From Ruminococcus sp. UBA4385 (GTDB lineage: Bacteria; Bacillota_A; Clostridia; Oscillospirales; Ruminococcaceae): 29,510 bases of DNA. Under the pieces are notes generated by a model. It saw only the letters and a list, made by a program, of their open reading frames with translations, was not told where the DNA came from and did not search any database. The stretch's first letter is position 1. Each line of letters opens with the position of its first letter. Location: contig DGRP01000123.1 of assembly GCA_002391065.1 (NCBI GenBank), forward strand, positions 1 through 29,510, read 5' to 3'. The position numbers and the translations under genes were made by a program. This document shows, piece after piece, positions 15,869 through 23,314 of the stretch.

Positions 15869-17290
15869 TTATGATTTTTCACTGACGAATTTGTGGTATG
15901 CATCGTTGAAGGTTTTGAGCTCTGAGTTCAGCGTAGGAGTGTAAGCTTCTTTTAGCTGGCTCCATGTGAACTGAGTATCGTTCTCATCGCTCTTCATTAC
16001 CGAGGTGTAAAGGTAGGGGATAACAGCTTCGAGTGTTGCGTTGGTAGCTGAATCGTTGTCCGAAAGAACTGTCGAGATTCCGTAGCCGGGGTCGAAGAAG
16101 CGGACAAACTTGTTCGAGATAACCTCCTCGGTCATCATCTGATACATCTGCTCGGTGTAGTATGGCTGATTTACGAAGAACTTTTCCTTGCCTGCCTCAC
16201 GGTATTCCTCCTGAGTGTTTGCAATTCTTGCACACTCAAGCCAGCAGCGCATAGCATCATTCTTCTTTGAGCCGTTTACCCACATATATGCATTTACTGC
16301 AAGGGTAGTGTAGAGGGTATCGGTGTTCGGGTCTTTCGGCATAGGAACTATAGCCCAGTTGTCGGTCTCCTTGGGAGTTACCGCCCACGTACCCATAGCG
16401 TAGAACAGAACGTTATTCTTGAAGGCCTCCGAGCACGAGCCTATCCAGTTAGCGTTATACAGACCCTCCTTCTGCAGATCATAAAGGAGTGATGCCGCAC
16501 GGTCAAGGTCGGGGTCTTCAATGTTGTTTATGTACTCGTCCTTTTCGGCATCGTAGGTGATGATGGACTTTCCTGTGGAGTGGAAGATAAACGGTGCAAA
16601 CCAGCCGTTTACTCCCCAGCGTTCCTCATCGGCAGGAGCATTCTCAACGTATTCGGTCATAAGCTCATGCCATGCGTCCCAATCCCACTTGCCGTCAAGG
16701 TAGAGCTCATAAGGGTCATCAAGGCTGTTTTCCTCAAACACATCAACATTATAGGTCATAACCGACAGTGCTCCGAAGTCAACAGGCGCTACATAGTGCT
16801 CTCCATTCATGGTGTACTGATCGGCAGTTTCCTTAACGTCAGACCAGATAGGCGAATCAAAGTCAACTATCGGGTCAACAGGCTGGAACATTCCCTTAAT
16901 GCAGTTTGCGGGGAAGGTCATAGCGGTTTCGTACCAGAACATATCCGGTGGGTCATCGGCGAGAAGCCTTGCGGCGAGGTCGTCATATTTCTTCATCGAG
17001 CCTGTTCTTGTGTAGGAGATCTTTCCGCCCTTCTGCTCAAATAGGGCAAGGTCGGTTCTCTTTTCGGGAGATGACCTTGAAGGATTGATGTCGAAATAGG
17101 AGAACCACTCCAGTTCCTTTTCGGCACCATCGGGGATAGCGGCAATATCGTCTGAGCTTGCAACCTCAACGGTTTCCTTGAAAGAGCTTGCATCGCCCTT
17201 TGACGAGCCGTCGGATGAGCTTCCGCAGCCTGCAGCCGAAGCTGTCAGCAGCAGCGCCAGAGCTGCAATAATGCTTTTTTCAGCTTTCAT
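15869..17290 (-). CDS. ABC sugar transporter solute-binding lipoprotein (family 1)
   Basis: A 473-residue extracellular solute-binding protein. The N-terminus has a Lys, a hydrophobic segment and a lipobox with Cys22 (ASAAGC), then a Ser/Gly/Asp-rich linker, as in Gram-positive lipoproteins. The mature region has features of family 1 sugar binders (PDMFWYETAM, DGKWDWDAWHELM, FYAMGTWAV). It would capture an oligosaccharide outside the cell for an ABC permease. No permease or ATPase gene for it is in the window. AAGGAAG lies just before ATG 17290. It neighbours an AraC regulator on the other strand and sits upstream of a GH43 enzyme, pointing to xylo- or arabino-oligosaccharides. Confidence 0.9.
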   Translation of the reverse strand: MKAEKSIIAALALLLTASAAGCGSSSDGSSKGDASSFKETVEVASSDDIAAIPDGAEKELEWFSYFDINPSRSSPEKRTDLALFEQKGGKISYTRTGSMKKYDDLAARLLADDPPDMFWYETAMTFPANCIKGMFQPVDPIVDFDSPIWSDVKETADQYTMNGEHYVAPVDFGALSVMTYNVDVFEENSLDDPYELYLDGKWDWDAWHELMTEYVENAPADEERWGVNGWFAPFIFHSTGKSIITYDAEKDEYINNIEDPDLDRAASLLYDLQKEGLYNANWIGSCSEAFKNNVLFYAMGTWAVTPKETDNWAIVPMPKDPNTDTLYTTLAVNAYMWVNGSKKNDAMRCWLECARIANTQEEYREAGKEKFFVNQPYYTEQMYQMMTEEVISNKFVRFFDPGYGISTVLSDNDSATNATLEAVIPYLYTSVMKSDENDTQFTWSQLKEAYTPTLNSELKTFNDAYHKFVSEKS

Positions 17291-17318
17291 AAAAATCTTC
17301 CTTTCGCAGTTTTTTCTC

Positions 17319-17347
17319 TTGTAATTCTGTCATTTTTGTGCTATAAT
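17319..17347 (+). promoter_or_regulatory. Promoter of the AraC-family gene
   Basis: TTGTAA (17319-17324), a 17-bp spacer and TATAAT (17342-17347) with TGTGC before it (extended -10). It gives a leader of roughly 135 bases before ATG 17488. No equally good minus-strand promoter for the binding-protein gene is visible in 17291-17487. Confidence 0.65.
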
Positions 17348-17357
17348 AATAAGCCTA

Positions 17358-17383
17358 AGGTATTACTTTACAGAGCTATACCT
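17358..17383. promoter_or_regulatory. Possible regulator operator between the lipoprotein and AraC genes
   Basis: An inverted repeat AGGTAT (17358-17363) and ATACCT (17378-17383), with flanking bases partly symmetric, lies just after the predicted araC transcription start. The position suits autoregulation and control of the divergent gene. The link to this AraC protein is inference. Confidence 0.35.
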
Positions 17384-17487
17384 CTTATTTTTCACTATAA
17401 TTTTAACACGAAAAGCAAATTATTTATATAACATTACTGACACAAATCCGCACAAAAAAGACATCTGACCCCGAAAGGAGCATAGCT

Positions 17488-18366
17488 ATGGACTTGATGG
17501 AGCCGATGAAAATGTACTACTTTTCTCAGGACGAGGACTTTCCGTTTTTTATCCAGCTGGGAGATCAGCAGGGAGACTTCAATATGCACAGGCACGAGGA
17601 CTTCACCGAAATGGTCATAGTTACAAACGGAAGTGCCATGCACATAGTCGAAGACGAAAGCTATCCGATAAGCACAGGCGACGTTTTTGTAATCAGCGGA
17701 GACACCTCACACGGCTTTATGGATGCTAAGGACTTCAAGCCATTTAATATAATGTTTCGCACAGATTTTTTTCTTAACGCTGCTCAGGACCTTATGCAGA
17801 CCGCAGGCTATCAGGCGCTTTTTGTGGTTGAGCCTAACCTCTCAAAATCGGGCGGCTTTAAGGCAAGGCTGAAGCTCCGCCCCGAGAACTACAAGAAGCT
17901 TTTTAATATCTGCAAGGATATGCTCTCCGAGCAGGAGAACAAAAAGGGCGGCTGGCAGACAAAATTCAAGGCGGATTTTCTTTCTTTGTGTACTCACCTC
18001 TCACGCTACTATGAGGACAGCAGCTCTCATTCCGAGAACGAGCTCTACTCTATAGCGGAGTCTCTTGCCTTTATTGAACAGCAGTACCTGACAGATATTT
18101 CCGTAAATGACATAGCAAAGCTTTCAAATTACTCACAAAGGCAGTTTCTGCGCATTTTCAAGCGAAGCTGCGGCTGCACTCCGACAGAGTACATAAGAAA
18201 GCTTCGGATAAGGACAGCCTGCAGGCTTCTGCGCTCCACTCCCGACAGTATTACCGAGATAGCACTTCGCTGCGGCTATGGAGACAGCAACTACTTTACC
18301 AGAGCCTTCAAAATTGAAACAGGCCTCACTCCAAGGTCTTACAGGGCGCTCAGGGATACACAGTAA
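17488..18366 (+). CDS. AraC-family regulator with N-terminal cupin domain
   Basis: A 292-residue regulator. The first ~150 residues are a cupin-like sugar-sensing fold (MHRHEDFTEMVIVTNG, GDVFVISGDTSHGF). The last ~100 hold two helix-turn-helix motifs of the AraC type: DISVNDIAKLSNYSQRQFLRIFK and then ITEIALRCGYGDSNYFTRAFK, ending GLTPRSYR. AAAGGAG (17474-17480) precedes the ATG. It is divergent from the sugar-binding lipoprotein and GH43 genes and probably activates them in response to an oligosaccharide; this follows from context only. Confidence 0.92.
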   Translation: MDLMEPMKMYYFSQDEDFPFFIQLGDQQGDFNMHRHEDFTEMVIVTNGSAMHIVEDESYPISTGDVFVISGDTSHGFMDAKDFKPFNIMFRTDFFLNAAQDLMQTAGYQALFVVEPNLSKSGGFKARLKLRPENYKKLFNICKDMLSEQENKKGGWQTKFKADFLSLCTHLSRYYEDSSSHSENELYSIAESLAFIEQQYLTDISVNDIAKLSNYSQRQFLRIFKRSCGCTPTEYIRKLRIRTACRLLRSTPDSITEIALRCGYGDSNYFTRAFKIETGLTPRSYRALRDTQ

Positions 18367-18426
18367 GAGCACTGTTCGGGCTTATGATATGCAGTATGAA
18401 TAATCAGAAAGGGAAAAATCGGCAGA

Positions 18427-18540
18427 TTGCACAAAGTTTTTCAGAAGCAAAACGTTCAGAAAACGATTTCGGCAATGGTTTTCCGAAAACATAATTGTGC
18501 AAGATTACCAAAAGCGGAGCGCTTTTTGAGCGCTTTTCGG
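18427..18540 (+). other. Intergenic region with hairpins, possible araC terminator
   Basis: The 311-bp gap between the AraC stop and the STAS start has no convincing gene. It holds a long-range inverted repeat (TTGCACAA at 18427-18434, TTGTGCAA at 18495-18502), an inner stem TTTCGG/CCGAAA (18467-18488), and CAAAAGCG at 18509-18516 pairing with CGCTTTTTG at 18520-18528 before a TTTTC stretch. The last could terminate the AraC transcript. The downstream part carries the next promoter. Confidence 0.45.
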
Positions 18541-18572
18541 AGAAATGCAGATAAAAAAATGACTAAAAGGTC

Positions 18573-18601
18573 TGGAAAATTTTTTGAAATTGTGCTATTA
18601 T
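18573..18601 (+). promoter_or_regulatory. Promoter of the partner-switching / peptide-export operon
   Basis: TGGAAA (18573-18578), a 17-bp spacer and TATTAT (18596-18601) with TGTGC before the -10. A small hairpin GGGAC/GTCCC (18621-18634) would sit near the 5' end of the mRNA. The -35 is not consensus, so this promoter may be weak or activated. Confidence 0.6.
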
Positions 18602-18677
18602 ATTATAGTATTGGTATACAGGGACTGTTGTCCCTTGAATATTTCTGATAATAATAGATTTTGAAAGGATGATTATC

Positions 18678-18974
18678 ATGACAGTAAACAAGACTAAAGA
18701 GGGAAATAAGCTTACAGTTGCTATAGAGGGCAGAGTTGATACTACAACAGCTCCTGTTCTTGAGAATGAGCTTAAAGGTGCTATTGATGGAGTTGAGGCT
18801 CTCGTGCTGAATTTCAGCGGCGTGGAGTATATCTCATCAGCAGGACTCAGAGTGCTTCTCTCGGTTCAGAAGATCATGAACAGACAGGGTGAGATGAAGG
18901 TTACAAATGTCAGCGAGGACATTATGGAGATTTTTGAGGTAACAGGCTTCTCCGATATTCTTACTATTGAATAA
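18678..18974 (+). CDS. STAS-domain anti-sigma factor antagonist (SpoIIAA/RsbV type)
   Basis: A 98-residue single STAS domain. The conserved loop YISSAGLRVLL contains Ser53/Ser54, where the regulatory phosphoserine lies in SpoIIAA/RsbV; the rest (VDTTTAPVLENEL, ALVLNFSGVEYI) fits the family. When unphosphorylated it should bind the RsbW-like kinase two genes downstream, and the SpoIIE phosphatase three genes downstream should reactivate it. ATG 18678 is preferred over ATG 18669 because AAAGGA (18664-18668) is correctly spaced only for the former. It is the first gene of the putative operon. Confidence 0.93.
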   Translation: MTVNKTKEGNKLTVAIEGRVDTTTAPVLENELKGAIDGVEALVLNFSGVEYISSAGLRVLLSVQKIMNRQGEMKVTNVSEDIMEIFEVTGFSDILTIE

Positions 18975-18988
18975 AGAATCAGCAAAAT

Positions 18989-19564
18989 ATGAAAAGTATA
19001 CTCTATATAAACTGTGCTGTAAGGCCTGATTCAAGAACAGCGGAGCTATCCCGCTGTGTTTTGTCATACCTTGACGGCGAAGTGTCCGAGATCAGACCTC
19101 ATGAAATGGGGCTGCCGATACCTGATGATGCCTTCCTTAAAAAAAGGGACAGGCTTTCAGGGTGCGGCTTCAATGATCCTATAGCCGAGCCTGCAAAGCA
19201 GTTTGCCGAGGCAGACGAAATAGTGATATGTGCTCCGTACTGGGATCTGTCTTTTCCTGCGGCTTTGAAGCAGTATTTTGAGCAGATCAATATTATAGGG
19301 CTTACTTTTGCTTACAGCGAAAGCGGAAGACCTTATGGGCTCTGCAAGGCGAAAAGGCTGTTTTATGTGAGCACCTCGGGCGGTAAAATGGTGTCTGAGG
19401 AGTTCGGCTTCGGGTATGTGAAGGCTCTCTGCGAAACCTTCTACGGCATTAAGAACGTGGTTGGCTTCCGTGCGGAGATGCTTGACGTTATAGGCCATGA
19501 TGCGGGCGCTGAGCTCGAAAAGGCAAAAACTGCAGTGCGGGAGTATTTTTCAGCAGAGGACTGA
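18989..19564 (+). CDS. Flavodoxin-fold NAD(P)H oxidoreductase (azoreductase-like)
   Basis: A 191-residue protein of the NAD(P)H dehydrogenase (quinone)/AzoR-like group: N-terminal ILYINCAVRPDSRT for the FMN phosphate, ADEIVICAPYWDLSFPAALKQYFEQI, and YVSTSGGKM near 130 as the second FMN loop. It would use FMN to reduce quinones or azo compounds. It sits 14 bp after the STAS gene and 24 bp before the kinase gene, so it is inside the partner-switching cluster, which is unusual; it may simply be co-regulated or may supply a redox input. The Shine-Dalgarno is weak. Confidence 0.82.
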   Translation: MKSILYINCAVRPDSRTAELSRCVLSYLDGEVSEIRPHEMGLPIPDDAFLKKRDRLSGCGFNDPIAEPAKQFAEADEIVICAPYWDLSFPAALKQYFEQINIIGLTFAYSESGRPYGLCKAKRLFYVSTSGGKMVSEEFGFGYVKALCETFYGIKNVVGFRAEMLDVIGHDAGAELEKAKTAVREYFSAED

Positions 19565-19588
19565 TCCAACAATATAGGAGTGAAATTA

Positions 19589-19993
19589 ATGAAAGAGCTT
19601 ACTATCGAAGCAAAAGTCGATAACCTTAACGAGGTAACGCTGTTTGTCGATGAGATACTTGAAGCATCAGACTGCTCAATGAAGGCGCAGATGCAGATAG
19701 ATATTGCCGTTGAAGAGCTGTTTGTAAATGTGGCTCACTATGCTTATGGAGACGGCGTCGGCATGGTTACTATAAGAGTTTCTGTGGAGGACTCAAAGGC
19801 GGTTATAACGTTTATCGACGGCGGAGTTCCCTATGATCCCCTTGCAAAGCCCGACCCCGATGTTACGCTCTCTGCTCAGGAAAGAGCTATAGGGGGGCTC
19901 GGAATATTCATGGTTAAGAAAAGCATGGATAGTATGGAATACGAATACACGAACGCTAAAAACGTTCTGACTATAACTAAGACGATCTCATGA
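19589..19993 (+). CDS. RsbW/SpoIIAB-like serine kinase anti-sigma factor
   Basis: A 134-residue GHKL ATPase. The N-box is VEELFVNVAHYAYG (Glu42, Glu43, Asn47), the G1 box is DGGVPYDP (Asp78) and the G2 box GGLGIFMVKK (102-111). Such kinases phosphorylate the STAS antagonist and bind a sigma factor or another target when free. ATG 19589 is preferred over GTG 19580 because AGGAG (19576-19580) is eight bases upstream of it. The gene ends 11 bp before the phosphatase. No sigma factor gene lies in the window, so its target is unknown. Confidence 0.92.
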   Translation: MKELTIEAKVDNLNEVTLFVDEILEASDCSMKAQMQIDIAVEELFVNVAHYAYGDGVGMVTIRVSVEDSKAVITFIDGGVPYDPLAKPDPDVTLSAQERAIGGLGIFMVKKSMDSMEYEYTNAKNVLTITKTIS

Positions 19994-20004
19994 GGTGACA
20001 TAAT

Positions 20005-22155
20005 TTGGTTCAGAAGTTTGGAATTAAGTTCGGGGGATTACAGCAGAAGATACTTAACCTTGTGCTTATTTTCATTTTGGCTATCATTGGCTTGTTTGCG
20101 GCTGTATCGGTATATCAGAGCAGGCATTTGACAAAGGTTGTAAATAAGGCAAGTGAAAAACAACAGGAGTCAATAAAAACAGTCTCTCAGGAGACTATGA
20201 ATTATATCGTAAACGGGTCGCTTGCAAAGAATGCGGCTATGCAGGCTTATATGGCGGACAATACCTTTTCTGAGGTAAAAGCAAGTGTGGCTACACTTCA
20301 GACAATGACTCAGAGGGTATTTGAGCACGCTGAATTGTTCCCTGACAGGGCAGTGCCCGAGCCCGACCCTGCAAACGACGGCACTCCTGCAGTGCAGTTT
20401 GCCGCAAAAGCAGGCTTTGACCCCTCGCAGAGCAGATCACTGGGGCTTGTGGGAAATCTCAGCGATGTTCTGCTTGCGATGTATTCAAATTCGGAGAAGG
20501 TGAGCTCCTGCTTTATAGGTACACCTGATGGTGTTGCAGTATTTGCAAATGACAGGTCAGCTTCCTATGTTGATGAGAACGGCAAGCCCGTTACCTTCGA
20601 TCCTACCGAAAGACCCTGGTATAAGGGCGCTGTCGAAAAAGGAGAGTTATATTTCACAGGCATTGAGCTTGATGCTTATACCGATATAAAGGGGCTTGTA
20701 TGTGCAGCTCCCGTATACGTTGACGGAGAGCTCGTAGCCGTGGTAGGAGCAGATGTGTTCCTGACCGATATAGACAACTATGTAAGCAAATCAGGCTCTG
20801 AGGGCGATTTCGTTTTTGTTGTCAATAACAACGGAAATATAATTTTCTCTCCTGTGACAGAGGGTTCACTGGCACCGCAGCTTTCTGCAGATGCAATGGA
20901 TCTCAGAGAGTCGCAGAATACTGAGTTTGCTGACTTTATCAGCAGCTCTCTTGAAAGAAACACTGCAACCAGACTTATAAACGTAGACGGAAAAGATTAT
21001 TATATGGCAGGTGCTCCGATGGGGACTGTCGGCTGGACTGTGGTAACAGCGGTCGAAAAGAGTCTTACTGAGGTAACGACCCGGACAATGCTTGATCAGT
21101 ATGACCAGATCAATAAAGATGCGAATGCGGATTTTGAGAAAGGCACAAAGAACTCAGAGAGGACTACTCTGATAATGACAGTTATACTTCTCGTTCTGGC
21201 AAGCACAACGGCTCTGTATGTTGCGGGACGTATCGTTAAGCCTATAGAAAAAATGACAAAGCGTATCGCTGATATTAAAGAGGGCGATACCTTCAAGATG
21301 GAAGAAGTATACCGCACAAAGGACGAGATAGAGCTCCTTGCACAGGCGTTTGAGACCATTTCCGCTAAAACAAAACAGTATATTATCGACATCACCAATA
21401 TTACCAAAGAGAAAGAGCGTATAGGAACAGAGCTTGAGCTTGCAAAGAATATTCAGGCAGATATGCTTCCGAGTATCTTCCCTCCGTTCCCCGATAAGTC
21501 CGACTTTGATATTTTTGCATCAATGTCGCCTGCTAAGGAGGTCGGCGGAGATTTCTATGACTTCTTCCTCGTTGATGACGATCACCTTGCAATGGTTATG
21601 GCAGATGTTTCGGGCAAGGGTATTCCTGCGGCACTGTTTATGATGATGTCGAAGATACTTATAAACAACTTCGCAATGCAGGGCTATTCTCCGAAGGCTG
21701 TACTTGAAAAAACAAATGAAATGATCTGCAAGAACAATAAGGAAGAGATGTTCGTAACTGTATGGTTAGGAATACTCGAAATTTCAACAGGAAAGATCAC
21801 TGCCGCAAACGCAGGTCACGAATATCCGATAGTAAAGCAGCCTGACGGAGAGTTCGAGCTGTTCAGAGACAAGCACGGATTTGTAGTCGGCGGAATGGAC
21901 GGCATAAAGTACAGAGAGTATGAATTCCAGCTTCAGAGAGGCGGAAAGATATTCCTGTATACCGATGGTGTCCCGGAGGCTACAAACGCTGACAACGAGC
22001 TGTTCGGCACAGCCAGAATGCTTGAGGTGCTTAATAAAGATCCCGATATTCAGCCTGCACAGATGCTCGGAGAAATGCGTAAGGCAGTAGACGAGTTTGT
22101 GGGCGATGCACCGCAGTTTGATGACCTTACAATGCTGGGTCTGGAACTGGTTTAA
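20005..22155 (+). CDS. Cache-HAMP-SpoIIE PP2C phosphatase, membrane sensor
   Basis: A 716-residue transmembrane phosphatase. TM1 is at ~17-36, an extracellular Cache-type sensor at ~40-370 (VDENGKPVTFDPTERPWYKGA is the typical Cache segment), TM2 at ~388-408, HAMP at ~410-460, and a SpoIIE-type PP2C domain at ~475-716. The metal-binding acidic motifs are intact: GGDFYDF (~514), DVSGKG (~534), TDGVPEA (~654) and FDDLTML (~705). On binding an outside ligand it should dephosphorylate the STAS protein. The start is TTG 20005, supported by GAGGTGA at 19992-19998. Together with the preceding three genes it makes a full partner-switching input module. Confidence 0.94.
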   Translation: MVQKFGIKFGGLQQKILNLVLIFILAIIGLFAAVSVYQSRHLTKVVNKASEKQQESIKTVSQETMNYIVNGSLAKNAAMQAYMADNTFSEVKASVATLQTMTQRVFEHAELFPDRAVPEPDPANDGTPAVQFAAKAGFDPSQSRSLGLVGNLSDVLLAMYSNSEKVSSCFIGTPDGVAVFANDRSASYVDENGKPVTFDPTERPWYKGAVEKGELYFTGIELDAYTDIKGLVCAAPVYVDGELVAVVGADVFLTDIDNYVSKSGSEGDFVFVVNNNGNIIFSPVTEGSLAPQLSADAMDLRESQNTEFADFISSSLERNTATRLINVDGKDYYMAGAPMGTVGWTVVTAVEKSLTEVTTRTMLDQYDQINKDANADFEKGTKNSERTTLIMTVILLVLASTTALYVAGRIVKPIEKMTKRIADIKEGDTFKMEEVYRTKDEIELLAQAFETISAKTKQYIIDITNITKEKERIGTELELAKNIQADMLPSIFPPFPDKSDFDIFASMSPAKEVGGDFYDFFLVDDDHLAMVMADVSGKGIPAALFMMMSKILINNFAMQGYSPKAVLEKTNEMICKNNKEEMFVTVWLGILEISTGKITAANAGHEYPIVKQPDGEFELFRDKHGFVVGGMDGIKYREYEFQLQRGGKIFLYTDGVPEATNADNELFGTARMLEVLNKDPDIQPAQMLGEMRKAVDEFVGDAPQFDDLTMLGLELV

Positions 22156-22163
22156 GGATAATA

Positions 22164-22205
22164 GTAATAGGTAATGGGTATCATGTCAGCTTGCTGACTG
22201 TGCCC
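22164..22205. repeat. Partial copy of the 15554-15807 MITE-like element
   Basis: GTAATAGGTAATGGGTA followed by a GTCAGC/GCTGAC hairpin (22185-22198) and TGCCC matches, in reverse orientation, the right part of the larger element (15712-15760). It lies in the 78-bp gap between the phosphatase gene and the next gene, inside the putative operon. Confidence 0.6.
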
Positions 22206-22233
22206 TTTCGCCTTGGTACAGGAGGAAAATCCA

Positions 22234-22833
22234 ATGAAATCAAATGTATATGCACTGGAAAAGAACGAAAAGGATTTCAGCAACATTCCGAATGAGTCGC
22301 AGAAAACCGCTGAATATAACGGTCTTGACCGCAAGAGCACAATGAGGCTCAGACTGCTCTCGGAGGAGCTTATATGTATGCTTCCCGAGCTTCTCAATTA
22401 CGGAACGGGAGAGTTCTGGATAGAAAGCCACGGCAAGAATTATGAGCTTCACCTGAAGGTTGAGGCTAGAGATCACTTCGATGTGGATATGGATAAGATA
22501 CTCTCAGTCTCCAAAAGCGGAAAGAATGCCGCAGCCAAGGGCATTATCAACAAGATATGCATAGCTGTTGACTGTATGCTCAGCGACAGGGCAAAGCTTG
22601 CTGAGGCCGATCCGTATTCGTTCTATACTATGGGTATGTCAGATCACAGCGGAACTGCTTCGTGGTCGCTGCTTGATTACAGAAACAATCTGCAGAACAG
22701 CAGTGCTTCCGATAGCAAGGAAGAGGACTGGGACGAGCTTGAAAAATCTATAATCGCAAATCTTGCTGACGATGTTATTGTCGGTGTTATCGGCAGAAAG
22801 ATAAATATAGTTATCAAAAAAGCTTTTAATTAA
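22234..22833 (+). CDS. Conserved-looking protein, possible degenerate HATPase-like domain
   Basis: A 199-residue soluble protein that I cannot assign firmly. Residues ~36-80 (MRLRLLSEELICMLPELL followed by a FWIESHGKNYELHLKV strand pair) resemble the N-box helix and following strands of RsbW-type ATPases, but the key Asn is missing. The last strands (DDVIVGVIGRKINIVIKK) also look like the end of such a fold. No G1 or G2 glycine box is clear. The segment LSVSKSGKNAAAKG is distinctive. ATG 22234 follows a perfect AGGAGG (22220-22225). It lies between the SpoIIE phosphatase and the export genes, so a linking role (target or second binding partner of the STAS protein) is possible but unproven. 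Confidence 0.8.
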   Translation: MKSNVYALEKNEKDFSNIPNESQKTAEYNGLDRKSTMRLRLLSEELICMLPELLNYGTGEFWIESHGKNYELHLKVEARDHFDVDMDKILSVSKSGKNAAAKGIINKICIAVDCMLSDRAKLAEADPYSFYTMGMSDHSGTASWSLLDYRNNLQNSSASDSKEEDWDELEKSIIANLADDVIVGVIGRKINIVIKKAFN

Positions 22834-22839
22834 GAATGT

Positions 22840-22859
22840 CTCCTCGCTTCGGCGGGGAG
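22840..22859 (+). other. UUCG-capped hairpin inside the operon
   Basis: CTCCTCGC pairs with GCGGGGAG around a TTCG tetraloop, eight pairs including one G-U. There is no T run after it, so it is unlikely to terminate; it may stabilise or mark a cleavage site between the two halves of the operon. Confidence 0.55.
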
Positions 22860-22882
22860 CATCAGTTATAAAGGGTATTGAA

Positions 22883-23302
22883 ATGGAGAAAAATCAGCTT
22901 TTCAGAAAAGCCAGTTTAGACAGCATCTCCTCACCTGAGCAGCAGACCGACTATATGCGGGTAACTAATCCTTCGCTGCTGCTCGTGCTCGGGGCGGTGC
23001 TTGTTCTTCTGCTTGGAGCAGTAACGTGGTTCTATTCAGCCAGAACAGAAACTACAGTCAAGGGTGCTGCACTGGTGAACAGAGGCACTGTGTCTGTGTA
23101 CATCAGCGGAGATGACGCATCCGATGTAAAAGAAGGTATGATCGTAAGAGTCAGAGGCTATGAGGCCTATATAAATGAGGTAATTACTCATGATGACGGT
23201 ACGGTGACAGCAAAGGCTGAGGCCGATGTCCATGACGGACTTGTTGAAGCAGAGGTCGTAACAGGAGAGCTTGACCCTATCAGCTTCCTGTTTGGCGACT
23301 GA
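22883..23302 (+). CDS. Short HlyD-like NHLM secretion protein
   Basis: A 139-residue protein whose N-terminus (LFRKASLDSISSPEQQTDYMRVTNPS, then a membrane helix at ~30-51 and TTVKGAALVNRG) matches the start of NHLM-type bacteriocin secretion proteins of the HlyD group. Normal members continue for a few hundred residues with a coiled coil and a barrel; here only ~85 residues follow the membrane helix, apparently one small beta domain (VSVYISGDDASDVKEGMIVRV and onward). It ends with its own stop codon and no frame remnant downstream, so it seems a natural short form rather than a truncation. It presumably docks on the two exporters that follow; the next start is 12 bp away. Confidence 0.75.
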   Translation: MEKNQLFRKASLDSISSPEQQTDYMRVTNPSLLLVLGAVLVLLLGAVTWFYSARTETTVKGAALVNRGTVSVYISGDDASDVKEGMIVRVRGYEAYINEVITHDDGTVTAKAEADVHDGLVEAEVVTGELDPISFLFGD

Positions 23303-23314
23303 CGGAGGAATCAG

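Noticed and set aside
18427..18648. A 73-residue frame starting with TTG, considered as a possible precursor peptide for the exporter
   Set aside because: No Shine-Dalgarno, no double-glycine or known leader, basic composition, and it runs over the promoter and hairpins of the next operon.
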